Source: Acidobacteriota bacterium (lineage in GTDB: Bacteria > Chlamydiota > Chlamydiia > Chlamydiales > Rhabdochlamydiaceae). From it: a DNA stretch of 36,288 bases. The position numbers and the translations under genes were made by a program. Positions 7,626 to 15,028 of the stretch are shown here, in pieces (the first letter of the stretch is position 1; every line of letters begins with the position of its first letter). The stretch spans positions 1-36,288 of the forward strand of contig CAJCHM010000084.1 in assembly GCA_903970255.1 (NCBI GenBank), read 5' to 3'. Under the pieces are notes generated by a model that saw only the letters and a program-made list of their open reading frames with translations, was not told where the DNA came from and made no database searches.

Positions 7626-8906
7626 ATGAACAAAACACATATTAAACATTACAGATGGGTTGTGACCGGTCTGATTTTTTTCATCACGCTCGTTAACTTT
7701 GTAGATCGATCAGCCATCTCTTTTGTCATTGATCCTTTAAAACGGGAGTTTCACTTCACCGATACTCAGTTTGGAATGATCCTATCGGCTTTTGGATTAG
7801 GGTATGTTTTATTGACAGCTTTTGGCGGCTGGCTGGTCGATCGTTTCGGTTGCCGTATCGTGTGGCCTTTAGCAGCGGTTGGTTGGTCCCTTTGCGTTGG
7901 CCTTTTAGGATTTGCTGCTGGTTTTTGGAGTTTTATCGGTTTACGCTTTCTCCTTGGAGTAACAGAGGGCCCCCACTTTCCGGCTGTAACCCGATCGATC
8001 AGCGACTGGCTCCCTCCGATGGAGCGCGCTCGTGCACTCTCTTTGGGCCTTGTGGCTATTCCCTTGTCCTCTGTGGTGGGTGCGCCGGTTTGTTCCTACC
8101 TTGTAGCAGATTTTGGTTGGAGGACGATGTTTATTGCCATTAGCGCGGCAGGAATCCTCTGGGCATTTGTTTGGTATTTTCTTTTTAGAAATAAACCTGA
8201 AGACTCCCGTTATGTGAGCCCGGAAGAGAAAAAATTAATTGCTAGTTCGAGTCAAGAAAGTGTGAAAAGTGAGGCAAAGGTCGACTGGCGCTTCATTTTA
8301 ACCCACCCTGCCCTTGTTGCAAATAACATCGCTTACTTTGCATTTGGCTATATGCTTTTCTTTGCAACACTATGGCTCCCAGGCTATTTCCTATCCCAGC
8401 ACGGCCTTAATTTAAAGAGCGTTGGTTGGTATCTGACCATCCCTTGGCTTGTGAGCGCAATCTTTTTAAAAGCAGGCGGTGTTCTTTCCGATTGGCTCTA
8501 CCGTAAAACGGGCAGTAGCCGGCTTGCTCGAGCTCACGTGATTTGGAGCACTCAGCTTCTCGCTGCCATTTTCTTTGTATTGTTGAGCTTTACCCACACC
8601 TTAGGCATGTCGCTTGTATTCCTAAGCCTGGGCCTAGGTTTTGGAATGATGCCCCAGCCCGCTTTTTTCAGCACAAACATCGATGTGGCAAAAGAGCGTT
8701 CTGGTTCCTCGCAAGGGATCACATCAAGCTGTCTTTCCTTGGCAGGGATTTTAGCTCCATTGCTCACTGGATGGTTGGTTGATTTGACAGGGAACTACCA
8801 GGGCGCATTCCTGCTGCTTGCTGGTTTTACTGCAATTGCCGTTGTTACAGTGATTCTCTTCCATCACCCAGATCGAAAGTGGAAGCCTTCCCGCAGTATG
8901 ACGTAA
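7626..8906 (+). CDS. MFS transporter, anion:cation symporter (ACS)-like
   Basis: 426 aa from the ATG at 7626, which has CAGG six bases upstream; an ATG at 7620 would leave no spacing. Twelve membrane segments can be drawn. ACS-type features are NFVDRSAISFV in helix 1, GGWLVDRFGCR (the MFS motif A region), and LLGVTEGPHFPAVTRSISDW followed by an ERARA block. This subfamily imports organic anions such as hexuronates, galactonate, glycerate-like acids or phosphate with a cation. The substrate is not determinable here. It stands alone and is convergent with obgE. In an intracellular bacterium it probably takes up a host metabolite. Confidence 0.8.
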   Translation: MNKTHIKHYRWVVTGLIFFITLVNFVDRSAISFVIDPLKREFHFTDTQFGMILSAFGLGYVLLTAFGGWLVDRFGCRIVWPLAAVGWSLCVGLLGFAAGFWSFIGLRFLLGVTEGPHFPAVTRSISDWLPPMERARALSLGLVAIPLSSVVGAPVCSYLVADFGWRTMFIAISAAGILWAFVWYFLFRNKPEDSRYVSPEEKKLIASSSQESVKSEAKVDWRFILTHPALVANNIAYFAFGYMLFFATLWLPGYFLSQHGLNLKSVGWYLTIPWLVSAIFLKAGGVLSDWLYRKTGSSRLARAHVIWSTQLLAAIFFVLLSFTHTLGMSLVFLSLGLGFGMMPQPAFFSTNIDVAKERSGSSQGITSSCLSLAGILAPLLTGWLVDLTGNYQGAFLLLAGFTAIAVVTVILFHHPDRKWKPSRSMT

Positions 8907-8936
8907 GTCTTTAGGGGAATTTTAACAGTTCAGGTA

Positions 8937-9968
8937 TTAATGGGTTGTTGCAAATGTTTTAAAGCGTGGCCCATTGACCTGTGCAAGCCTTCTCATCACC
9001 TCGAGCAGAGGTTCTAATCCAACGGATTGCATCGCGGAGATAGGGAACAGAGTTTCTTTGGCAAAGGGATATTTTTCAGTAAAGCTTCTTAAGTGTTCAT
9101 CAGCACCCTCTTGATCGATCTTATTGAGAGCAACGATGAAGGGCTTATCAAGCATTTCTGGACGGTAGGCTTGCAGCTCATGGCGCAGAATAGTGAAGTC
9201 CTCAAAGGGGTCTCTGCCTTCAAATCCGGAGATATCAATCACGAATAGGAGAACAGAGGAGCGTTCGATGTGTCGTAAAAAAGAGATGCCAAGCCCCTTG
9301 TTTTGGTGAGCATCCTCGATGATCCCTGGAATGTCGGCAACCAAGACCCTAGAATAATCATCAAATTGTACAAAACTTAAGTTGGGGTGGAGTGTTGTGA
9401 ATGGATAGGCGCCAATTTTAACAGGGACGTGAGTGATGCGGGACATGAGGGTTGATTTTCCGGCATTGGGGATGCCAATGAGCCCAACATCTGCAATCAG
9501 TTTCAGCTCAAGTTCTACCTCTAACGCCTCTCCTTCTGTGCCCGGAGTGCAGATATTTGGAGCTTGATTGGTGGGGGATTTGAAGCAATGATTGCCTTTG
9601 CCTCCCTTGCCCCCTTTACAGATCAGATACTCTTGATTCTCATCTGTAAAGTCAAACAAGATTCCTCCAGTTTGAGCATCCTTGACTAAGGTTCCACAAG
9701 GAACTGTTAGGATCAGGTCATCGCCGTTGCGCCCTTTTCTTAAGCCCCCTTCGCCTGGCATTCCGTTCTGGGCATTAATCTGCCGGCGGTTGCGAAACCC
9801 TTCCAATGAGAGGACGTGGCTGTCGGTTTTGAGAAGAATCGACCCCCCATTGCCGCCATTGCCGCCTGCAGGCCCCCCTTTGGGGATGTATTTTTCCCTT
9901 CTCCAGGCGATGGCGCCATTGCCGCCATTACCGGCGCGAAGAGCTACTTTTACCGAATCAATAAACAT
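8937..9968 (-). CDS. obgE: GTPase ObgE/CgtA
   Basis: 343 aa from the ATG at 9968 (MFIDSVKVALRAGNGGNG); the frame is open to 10010, but those residues precede the conserved Obg start. The glycine-rich Obg fold covers about residues 1-155 (GGNGGNGG, GKGGKGN). The G domain then shows GIPNAGKST (G1), DIPG (G3), NKID (G4) and SAM (G5). It is a slow GTPase of late 50S assembly and stress control. The usual C-terminal OCT extension is absent, as is common outside Firmicutes. It is the last gene of the rplU-rpmA-obgE operon, the usual order. Confidence 0.95.
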   Translation of the reverse strand: MFIDSVKVALRAGNGGNGAIAWRREKYIPKGGPAGGNGGNGGSILLKTDSHVLSLEGFRNRRQINAQNGMPGEGGLRKGRNGDDLILTVPCGTLVKDAQTGGILFDFTDENQEYLICKGGKGGKGNHCFKSPTNQAPNICTPGTEGEALEVELELKLIADVGLIGIPNAGKSTLMSRITHVPVKIGAYPFTTLHPNLSFVQFDDYSRVLVADIPGIIEDAHQNKGLGISFLRHIERSSVLLFVIDISGFEGRDPFEDFTILRHELQAYRPEMLDKPFIVALNKIDQEGADEHLRSFTEKYPFAKETLFPISAMQSVGLEPLLEVMRRLAQVNGPRFKTFATTH

Positions 9969-9993
9969 TTTCCCTGTCCTAGTAAATAAAGAA

Positions 9994-10032
9994 CCCCTGA
10001 ATAAAGACATAAGTATTAGTCTTGATCAGGGG
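9994..10032 (-). other. Hairpin in the rpmA-obgE spacer
   Basis: CCCCTGA (9994-10000) and AAGAC (10004-10008) pair with GTCTT (10019-10023) and TCAGGGG (10026-10032). No T-run follows in the direction of transcription. It sits 26 bp upstream of the obgE ATG and could be a processing or stability element that makes obgE less abundant than the two ribosomal proteins. Confidence 0.45.
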
Positions 10033-10060
10033 CCTAAGAGACTATCTTTCTTTCAAAGCT

Positions 10061-10312
10061 TTAAGCTTGAGGAAGTACAGAAACGTAAGTGCGGTCGGTT
10101 TTGCGATAGGTGACAATCCCGTCTATGAGAGCAAAGAGAGTGTCATCGCGGCCCACGCCGACATTTTTACAAGGCAGCCATCTGGTGCCTCGCTGTCTTA
10201 CGATAATGCTTCCTGTTGTTACAAATTCTCCACCGGTCGCTTTGATCCCTAGTCGTTGTGCTTTTGAATCGCGTCCGTTGCGGGTCGAGCCCTGACCTTT
10301 CTTATGTGCCAT
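10061..10312 (-). CDS. rpmA: 50S ribosomal protein L27
   Basis: 83 aa, a normal length. It begins [20 protein letters not shown] and contains the hallmark [20 protein letters not shown]. There is no N-terminal extension of the kind cleaved in Firmicutes. L27 reaches the peptidyl-transferase centre of the 50S subunit. AAGGAG lies at a good distance before the ATG, 13 nt after rplU. Confidence 0.97.
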   Translation of the reverse strand: MAHKKGQGSTRNGRDSKAQRLGIKATGGEFVTTGSIIVRQRGTRWLPCKNVGVGRDDTLFALIDGIVTYRKTDRTYVSVLPQA

Positions 10313-10325
10313 ATTACAAAACTCC

Positions 10326-10640
10326 TTAGCCTATAATCTCAGTAATTTTAATGCGGGAATAGCGCTGGCGGTGTCCGACTTTACGACGGAAGGGCTTGCG
10401 CCGCTTGTACTTAAAGGCGATCTCCTTAGGACCTTTGACCTCTTGCATCAGTTCACCTTGAACTGCGGAGTGCGGGATGTTGGGATTGCCAATCTTAGTG
10501 TCGTTTCCGCCGTGAATGAAGAGGACGTTTTTAAACTCCACCTTTTTTTCACCCTCAGCTGTCTCGAGAAGTTCTACATCGATGACATCGCCTTTTTCAA
10601 CTCTATACTGTTTTCCACCGGTTTCGATAATCGCGTACAT
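10326..10640 (-). CDS. rplU: 50S ribosomal protein L21
   Basis: 104 aa from the ATG at 10640, preceded by a perfect AGGAGGT; the frame is open for seven more codons but that would skip the ribosome binding site. It begins [19 protein letters not shown], the L21 signature, and contains [19 protein letters not shown], which binds 23S rRNA. It is the first gene of the rplU-rpmA-obgE operon with its own promoter about 80 bp upstream. Confidence 0.97.
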   Translation of the reverse strand: MYAIIETGGKQYRVEKGDVIDVELLETAEGEKKVEFKNVLFIHGGNDTKIGNPNIPHSAVQGELMQEVKGPKEIAFKYKRRKPFRRKVGHRQRYSRIKITEIIG

Positions 10641-10716
10641 TTGACCTCCTGAAAAGTTCATCGCGTATTGTAATAGGGAATGAGCTGTGACACTCCCCTA
10701 AAAGAGGAAAGTAGGG

Positions 10717-10746
10717 ATAATAAGACATCATTCGATTCAAAGTCAA
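10717..10746 (-). promoter_or_regulatory. Promoter of the rplU-rpmA-obgE operon
   Basis: On the minus strand, TTGACT (10746-10741) and TATTAT (10722-10717) are spaced 18 bp apart. The start point would leave a leader of about 70 nt before the rplU ATG. The gap to the divergent small gene (10641-10933) otherwise holds only AT-rich palindromes. Confidence 0.6.
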
Positions 10747-10842
10747 ATCCAAAAATGAGGAGAGCTGTATCGAATAAGAGTACCCAGCTTTAGAAATTAT
10801 TTATATGATTGCAAGTTGTTATTTGTTATGTACTTGTGTTTG

Positions 10843-10876
10843 ATTGATTTTAAAATCAATTTGATTAATAAATCAA
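10843..10876. repeat. Adjacent AT-rich palindromes in a divergent intergenic region
   Basis: 10843-10860 is an 18-bp perfect palindrome (ATTGATTTTAAAATCAAT). It is followed at once by TTGATT and AATCAA (10861-10876) around a 4-bp centre. They sit 58 bp upstream of the small basic protein gene and could be an operator or simply AT-rich structure. Confidence 0.4.
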
Positions 10877-10933
10877 ATAATAATAATATTAAAAAAGAAG
10901 GGGATTTATGATTTGTATCGTGGGAGAGGAAGG

Positions 10934-11098
10934 ATGAAAGAGTCAAATAAAAGAGTGAATAAGCGCAAAGCATCGAAGGTTACTCTCAAGAACCACAGTA
11001 AAAAGAGCCATCCTTCACGCCAAGACGAGGTAAAGGATGCCACTGACGGGATTGCATTCATCCGTCCCGAAGATATCAATTTTCATCAGCATTATTAA
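10934..11098 (+). CDS. Small basic protein, 54 aa
   Basis: The ATG at 10934 follows GAGAGGAAGG; a TTG at 10913 is a weaker alternative. The first half is rich in Lys, Arg and Ser (MKESNKRVNKRKASKVTLK) and the second half is acidic to neutral, ending INFHQHY. No known domain. It is followed 21 nt later by a second, even more basic small protein, and the two look like a unit. Possible roles are nucleic-acid or ribosome binding. A relation to the small DNA-binding proteins of chlamydial microviruses is conceivable but not shown. Confidence 0.5.
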   Translation: MKESNKRVNKRKASKVTLKNHSKKSHPSRQDEVKDATDGIAFIRPEDINFHQHY

Positions 11099-11119
11099 TT
11101 TTAAACAGAGGTCAAGAAA

Positions 11120-11242
11120 ATGCGTCGAATAAAAAAACACTCAAAGAGAAGAGCGATGTCAAGATCAAAAAGAAGTTCATATAAAAGAATGGACAATAAG
11201 GGCGCCTGGAAAAGTTTTTGGGATCGCTACTGCCAACTTTAA
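11120..11242 (+). CDS. Very small Arg/Lys-rich protein, 40 aa
   Basis: ATG at 11120 with AGAGG eight bases upstream; stop at 11240-11242. The N-terminal 24 residues contain about a dozen Arg or Lys (MRRIKKHSKRRAMSRSKRSS) and the tail is GAWKSFWDRYCQL, aromatic and amphipathic. It ends 7 nt before the convergent zinc-type permease gene. No family recognised. The charge suggests binding to DNA or RNA. The good ribosome binding site and the position after another small basic gene support translation. Confidence 0.5.
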   Translation: MRRIKKHSKRRAMSRSKRSSYKRMDNKGAWKSFWDRYCQL

Positions 11243-11249
11243 TGATCAG

Positions 11250-12083
11250 TTATGCCGTCCGTCTGCGAACAAGGCTAATGCAATAGAAGACTGCGGCCAC
11301 CAAAGAGATGGTAGCGCCGGGCGGCCAATTGAGCTCATAAGAAAAGTACATGCCTAAGAATGTGAATAACGCTCCGAGCAAGGTCGCAATCAGCATCATG
11401 CGAGAGAGCGTGTGGCTGAATGTGCCTGCAATGGCGGCAGGGATGGCTAGCATCGTAATGACAAGGATTGCTCCAACGACCTGGATTAATAAGACCACCG
11501 CGATAGCAACTAGGCATAGCAGCGATAGATAGAGAGTCTGCACAGGCAGTTTTTGCAAAAGGGCTTGTTGCTCATCAAAGCAGATGGCCAGAAATCTTCT
11601 GTAGAAGATGGCGACAGCTGCTGCAATCAACACATCTAAAGAAAGCAATAGCACAAGATCGCTATGGCTAACCCAGAGAATATTCCCAAACAAAAAATTC
11701 ATTAGCTCGACGTTATAGCCAGGTGTCAGAGCAATAAAAACGACGCCGATCGACATCCCGGTTGCCCAGATGGCAGCGATCACCGTATCCTCTCTTTCCT
11801 TATATTTGAGATGGATCCATCCCATCAGCAACGCTGAGAGCAGTCCCGCAGCCAACGCTCCTTGGAGGGGTGAAAGAAAATCTAATCCAAGATTGCGCCT
11901 TAGCCATAAACAAATCCCCATCCCCCCTAAGACAGAGTGGGCGATACTGCCGCTCATCGAGACAATTCTCTTGACAACCACATAAGATCCGATGATGCCG
12001 CTTGCAAAAGAGGCTGCAAAACCGGCAGCTAGCGCCATGAGAAGGAAAGGGTTTTCAGAAAGAGCGGTGAAAAATGTGGTCAT
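11250..12083 (-). CDS. znuB: Zinc/manganese-type ABC transporter permease
   Basis: 277 aa from the ATG at 12083, which overlaps the ATPase stop by 4 nt (ATGA). A longer frame to 12146 exists but runs inside the ATPase gene. About eight hydrophobic segments are visible. SMSGSIAHSVLGGMGI and the C-terminal GAILVITMLAIPAAIAG fit the ABC-3 permease family (ZnuB/TroC/YtgD). It forms the membrane channel for the metal delivered by the binding protein encoded two genes earlier. The three-gene operon next to obg corresponds, from memory, to CT415-CT417 of C. trachomatis. Confidence 0.85.
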   Translation of the reverse strand: MTTFFTALSENPFLLMALAAGFAASFASGIIGSYVVVKRIVSMSGSIAHSVLGGMGICLWLRRNLGLDFLSPLQGALAAGLLSALLMGWIHLKYKEREDTVIAAIWATGMSIGVVFIALTPGYNVELMNFLFGNILWVSHSDLVLLLSLDVLIAAAVAIFYRRFLAICFDEQQALLQKLPVQTLYLSLLCLVAIAVVLLIQVVGAILVITMLAIPAAIAGTFSHTLSRMMLIATLLGALFTFLGMYFSYELNWPPGATISLVAAVFYCISLVRRRTA

Positions 12084-12811
12084 AGCAAAAAGTGGTGTTT
12101 GGAGGTCAGCGGTGTGTGATAGAGGCCTAGGGCAAAGTGCTCGCAAACCTCTTGGGTCTTAAGCGGGGTGACTTTGCGCTGAACGCACAGGAGTCTTCCC
12201 ACTTTATCCACAATGGTTTGCAGGTCGTGGGTGACCATCAGAATGGTCATCGTCTGGTTCAATTCCACAAGTAGTTTGTGGATGCTTAGCTCCCCCTCGG
12301 CATCAATACTTGCAGTTGGCTCGTCTAGGATGAGCATCTGTGGAGTATCGATGATGGCCCGCGCGATCAGCGCCCTTTGCATCTGTCCTCCGGATAAAGT
12401 GCCAAAAGATGCCTTTTCTTTGTGGCTTAAACCCACCCTTTCCAAAGCCTGCTTAGCATGTATTTTGACATCCGATGGATACCTCCCCAGCCAATTTAAG
12501 CGCTGTAGAGCCCCCATCATCACGACCTCTAACACGCTAATTGGAAAATCTTTATCAAAACGGATCGCCTGCGGGACATAGCCAATACAGTGGCGCGCAT
12601 CCTCTGGGGGCAAACCGAACAGCCGCACACTTCCCTTTCGGGGCTCTAAGAGCCCTAATATCAGTTTAAGAAGCGTTGTTTTTCCTCCACCATTGGGTCC
12701 AAAAATCCCAATAAATTCTCCTAAGCTGATTTTGACATTGACCTCTTCCAAAATCAGAAGAGAGGGGTCGTAAAAGAAACTCAAATTTTCAATTGTTAGA
12801 GCATTTGGCAT
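12080..12811 (-). CDS. znuC: Zinc/manganese-type ABC transporter ATPase
   Basis: 243 aa. Walker A GPNGGGKTT (residues 38-46), Q-loop in YVPQ, signature LSGGQMQRA (about 139-147), Walker B MLILDEP (159-165) and the H-loop in MVTHD are all intact. It powers metal import together with the permease. Its ATG shares one base with the stop of the binding-protein gene (TAATG), and its stop overlaps the permease start by 4 nt, so translation of the three is coupled. Confidence 0.9.
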   Translation of the reverse strand: MPNALTIENLSFFYDPSLLILEEVNVKISLGEFIGIFGPNGGGKTTLLKLILGLLEPRKGSVRLFGLPPEDARHCIGYVPQAIRFDKDFPISVLEVVMMGALQRLNWLGRYPSDVKIHAKQALERVGLSHKEKASFGTLSGGQMQRALIARAIIDTPQMLILDEPTASIDAEGELSIHKLLVELNQTMTILMVTHDLQTIVDKVGRLLCVQRKVTPLKTQEVCEHFALGLYHTPLTSKHHFLL

Positions 12812-13686
12812 TAATCAGCTATGACCTTGGCAATATGAAGTAAATTTTCTAAATAGTTTTCAGCATAAGGATCGACCATATGGGTTGGCAAACCAAGGGA
12901 TTGTGCAATCAATTCGGCTCCTTTGTTGCTATACTGCGGCTCTGTAAGAACTCTCTGAATATTGTGGCTCTTTGCCATTGTTAGAATTTGAGTTACATGT
13001 TGAGGCAATGGATCTTTTCCTTCCATTTCAATGGAGAGCTGCTCAATCTTGTAATCTTTGCAAAAATAAGCAAAAGCTGGATGGGAGACTAAAATCGCTT
13101 TATCCTTCATAGGAAGTAAGAGCGCTGCAATTTGCTTATCGAGCAGGTCTAGTTCATTTAAAAAGTTGTGGAGGTTTGCCTCAATTTGTTCCTTCTCTTG
13201 AGGCAAAAGGGCCTTTAACCCTTCCGCAATGGTGATTGCTTGTTGTTTGGCAAGCACAGGGCTTAGCCAAATATGTAAATCTTGACCTTCTTCTTCATGG
13301 TGATGAGGGCAATGGGAGTGCTTACCTTCATCGCAATCAGAGAGAAGTTTGATCCCCTGAGCGACATCGACGATTTGAATCTGTTTCTTAGTATCTCTAA
13401 AAAACTGCAACACCTTTTTATCCAAAGCCTCTCCCAAATAAATCCACAAGGCCGCGCTTTGGTGGCTAAGCGCTTCCTTAGGGGTTGCCTCATAAAGATG
13501 GGGATTTGCGCCAGCAGGAATTAGCGTCTTCACGTGAACTAAATCTTTGCCGATCTGATTCACGAAGTAAGCATAGGGAGAGATGCTGACAAGTACTGTG
13601 GGCTTTTCATTTTTTGCCCCCTCTTTTTTCCCGCAAGCAGCAAGTGGAAGAAGAAGGATCAACAGGGTAAGGATACGATGTAACAT
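12811..13686 (-). CDS. znuA: Zinc-type ABC transporter substrate-binding lipoprotein
   Basis: 291 aa. A lipoprotein signal with LPLAAC places the lipidated Cys at residue 18, so the protein is anchored to a membrane facing the periplasm. The cluster A-I (TroA/ZnuA) fold is indicated by VSISPYAYFVNQIG, GANPHLYEATP (metal His), HIWLSP (metal His) and ILVSHPAFAYFC (metal His). Between about residues 116 and 135 there is a His-rich loop (KHSHCPHHHEEEG), which is typical of zinc rather than manganese binding proteins. First gene of the operon. No clear Fur- or Zur-type operator could be assigned by eye in the 130-bp gap upstream. Confidence 0.88.
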   Translation of the reverse strand: MLHRILTLLILLLPLAACGKKEGAKNEKPTVLVSISPYAYFVNQIGKDLVHVKTLIPAGANPHLYEATPKEALSHQSAALWIYLGEALDKKVLQFFRDTKKQIQIVDVAQGIKLLSDCDEGKHSHCPHHHEEEGQDLHIWLSPVLAKQQAITIAEGLKALLPQEKEQIEANLHNFLNELDLLDKQIAALLLPMKDKAILVSHPAFAYFCKDYKIEQLSIEMEGKDPLPQHVTQILTMAKSHNIQRVLTEPQYSNKGAELIAQSLGLPTHMVDPYAENYLENLLHIAKVIAD

Positions 13687-13819
13687 AATTTTTTTGGGGT
13701 GTTTAAACGATTAGTCTCAAATTTCACTACAGAATCCCTATATTTGCAAGGTTTTAAGTTGAGGGATAATAGCATCTCAGATAAAATCACGAGCCTTCCA
13801 GTTAAATGGAATCTTTAAT

Positions 13820-13906
13820 GGAGGAGTGTCCGAGTGGCCGATGGAGCACGCTTGGAAAGCGTGTAAACGTGAAAACGTTTCGTGAGTTCGAATCTCACCT
13901 CCTCCG
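13820..13906 (+). tRNA. tRNA-Ser (anticodon GGA)
   Basis: 87 nt. The acceptor stem GGAGGAG pairs with CTCCTCC and the discriminator base is G. The anticodon stem-loop is GCACGC-TTGGAAA-GCGTG, with GGA as anticodon, so it reads UCC and UCU. There is a long variable arm (ACGTGAAAACGTTTC region), as expected for a class II tRNA. The T arm is GTGAG-TTCGAAT-CTCAC. CCA is not encoded, and a short T-run follows. Confidence 0.95.
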
Positions 13907-14025
13907 TTTTTCCAAATTAAACTTTAATCGCATATTTTTCCTAAGAAACTCTGTAGATTACGAGTTTGACTTTATCCACTAAAATGCATATAATGTGTCT
14001 TGAAAATTTTTTTCAGGAGATGCTA

Positions 14026-14685
14026 ATGAGCAAACGATGGAGTTTATTCGGAGTTCTGTGTTCTTTATCCATTTCAATGCTGCCCGTTGCTGCTTCATTG
14101 CCCGAAATTCAAAGTTTTCATGAAGAGGCAGGCTCTTTATCTTTTAAAGAAGTATCCCGTTTTTACAACGACTTTTACCGCAACCCCCCTTATTTTTATG
14201 ATGCCAGCGAGGCAGATTGGGACCGCTATGTTCGTTCTTATCTCAATGAGCCCGAGTCGATCTGCTACTTGGCGATTCAAGATGGGACCATTGTTGGTGT
14301 TATCATTGGAACTCCTCTTGCAAAAGCCTCTCAAAAATATAAAGCAGCCTTTATGGACCTGACCTCCGACCTTAACTCGTTATATTTCTTGGGTGAATTG
14401 GCAATAAATCCGAAATATACCCAAATGGGTATTGAGCAGAAACTCTACAAAGAGTTTGAACGTCAAGTCCAGGAAAAAAAGCGGTTTTCAGGAATTTGCA
14501 CGTGGTTGCCTCAGTCTGGAGATGATCAATCAGCTGAAAATTTCTTTAAGAATGACGTTGGATTTATTCGGTCCGACATTTCTTTTGAAGAGTTATGGAA
14601 AGATACTTTCGGAAATGAAAAAACCCCCCACGCGATGGTTTGCTGGCGAAAGCAGTTAGAAAATTCAAGATCTGATCTTGAATGA
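14026..14685 (+). CDS. Exported GNAT-fold acetyltransferase-like protein
   Basis: 219 aa from the ATG at 14026, chosen because AGGAG lies six bases upstream; the frame is open to 13966. An N-terminal signal peptide is visible (MSKRWSLFGVLCSLSISM, cleavage near VAAS). The rest has a GNAT-like layout: CYLAIQDGTIVGVIIGTPL for strands 2-3, YFLGELAINPKYTQMGIEQK for strand 4 and the pyrophosphate loop, then an amphipathic helix. The acetyl-CoA loop (normally Q/RxxGxG/A) reads QMGIEQ, so it is partly altered and activity is uncertain. A secreted GNAT is unusual, because acetyl-CoA is cytosolic. It may act in the host after export, or bind rather than modify. Confidence 0.65.
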   Translation: MSKRWSLFGVLCSLSISMLPVAASLPEIQSFHEEAGSLSFKEVSRFYNDFYRNPPYFYDASEADWDRYVRSYLNEPESICYLAIQDGTIVGVIIGTPLAKASQKYKAAFMDLTSDLNSLYFLGELAINPKYTQMGIEQKLYKEFERQVQEKKRFSGICTWLPQSGDDQSAENFFKNDVGFIRSDISFEELWKDTFGNEKTPHAMVCWRKQLENSRSDLE

Positions 14686-14821
14686 AAACTCTGATTGTTA
14701 TCGCAATTGCTTTAATCATGTACGAGGTAAACGCTTGACCAGTTTCATGGTGGGACATCACTCCAGATTTGCCAATATACCCATGATCATTTAGCGCGTT
14801 ATCTTTGCTGTTCCTAAAAAC

Positions 14822-15025
14822 GTGTTTAAACGTGTTTATTTTTTGTTTCGCTCTCTGAGTGACCGTCCGGCCGGGAGTCCAGGCTATCATGAAATAGTTG
14901 ATTTTGGCGAGTTTATAGGTTTCGCTGTTGATCGTGCAACCGGTGAAAAAATCGCTACAAATTGGGGAAAGATCCATTATGCAAAAGATGGGGTGCATAT
15001 TGTTCCCACACGTCCAAGGCAGTAG
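14822..15025 (+). pseudogene. Domain A, upstream part of a split duplicated gene (or separate small toxin-tip-like gene)
   Basis: 67 codons from a GTG at 14822; the frame opens at 14795, just after a TAG, with no better start visible. The segment GYHEIVDFGEFIGFAVDRAT, then WGKIHYAKDGVHIVPTRP, is repeated further on inside the next gene (REIVDFKEKIGIFVNPVS, then WGVIHYGKDGSHIIPAKP). It ends at TAG (15023-15025), in the same frame as the next gene, which starts one codon later. In the second copy the aligned codon is TAC (Tyr). Either a nonsense change split an A-B-A'-B' gene, or an original two-gene A/B pair was fused in the second copy. The short size and lack of a clear ribosome binding site favour a remnant. 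Confidence 0.5.
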
Positions 15026-15028
15026 GTT

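Noticed and set aside
9682-10113. 143-aa plus-strand frame opposite obgE
   Set aside because: Shadow of the glycine-rich obgE N-terminus, giving a proline-rich antisense frame.
13744-13785. Possible promoter in front of tRNA-Ser
   Set aside because: TTGCAA and GATAAT are only 15 bp apart and alternatives are equally weak; not strong enough to list.
14564-14998. 144-aa minus-strand frame across the end of the GNAT gene and domain A
   Set aside because: It lies opposite two better-supported plus-strand frames. A stretch that looked transposase-like (NDHGYIGKSG) is too short to support.
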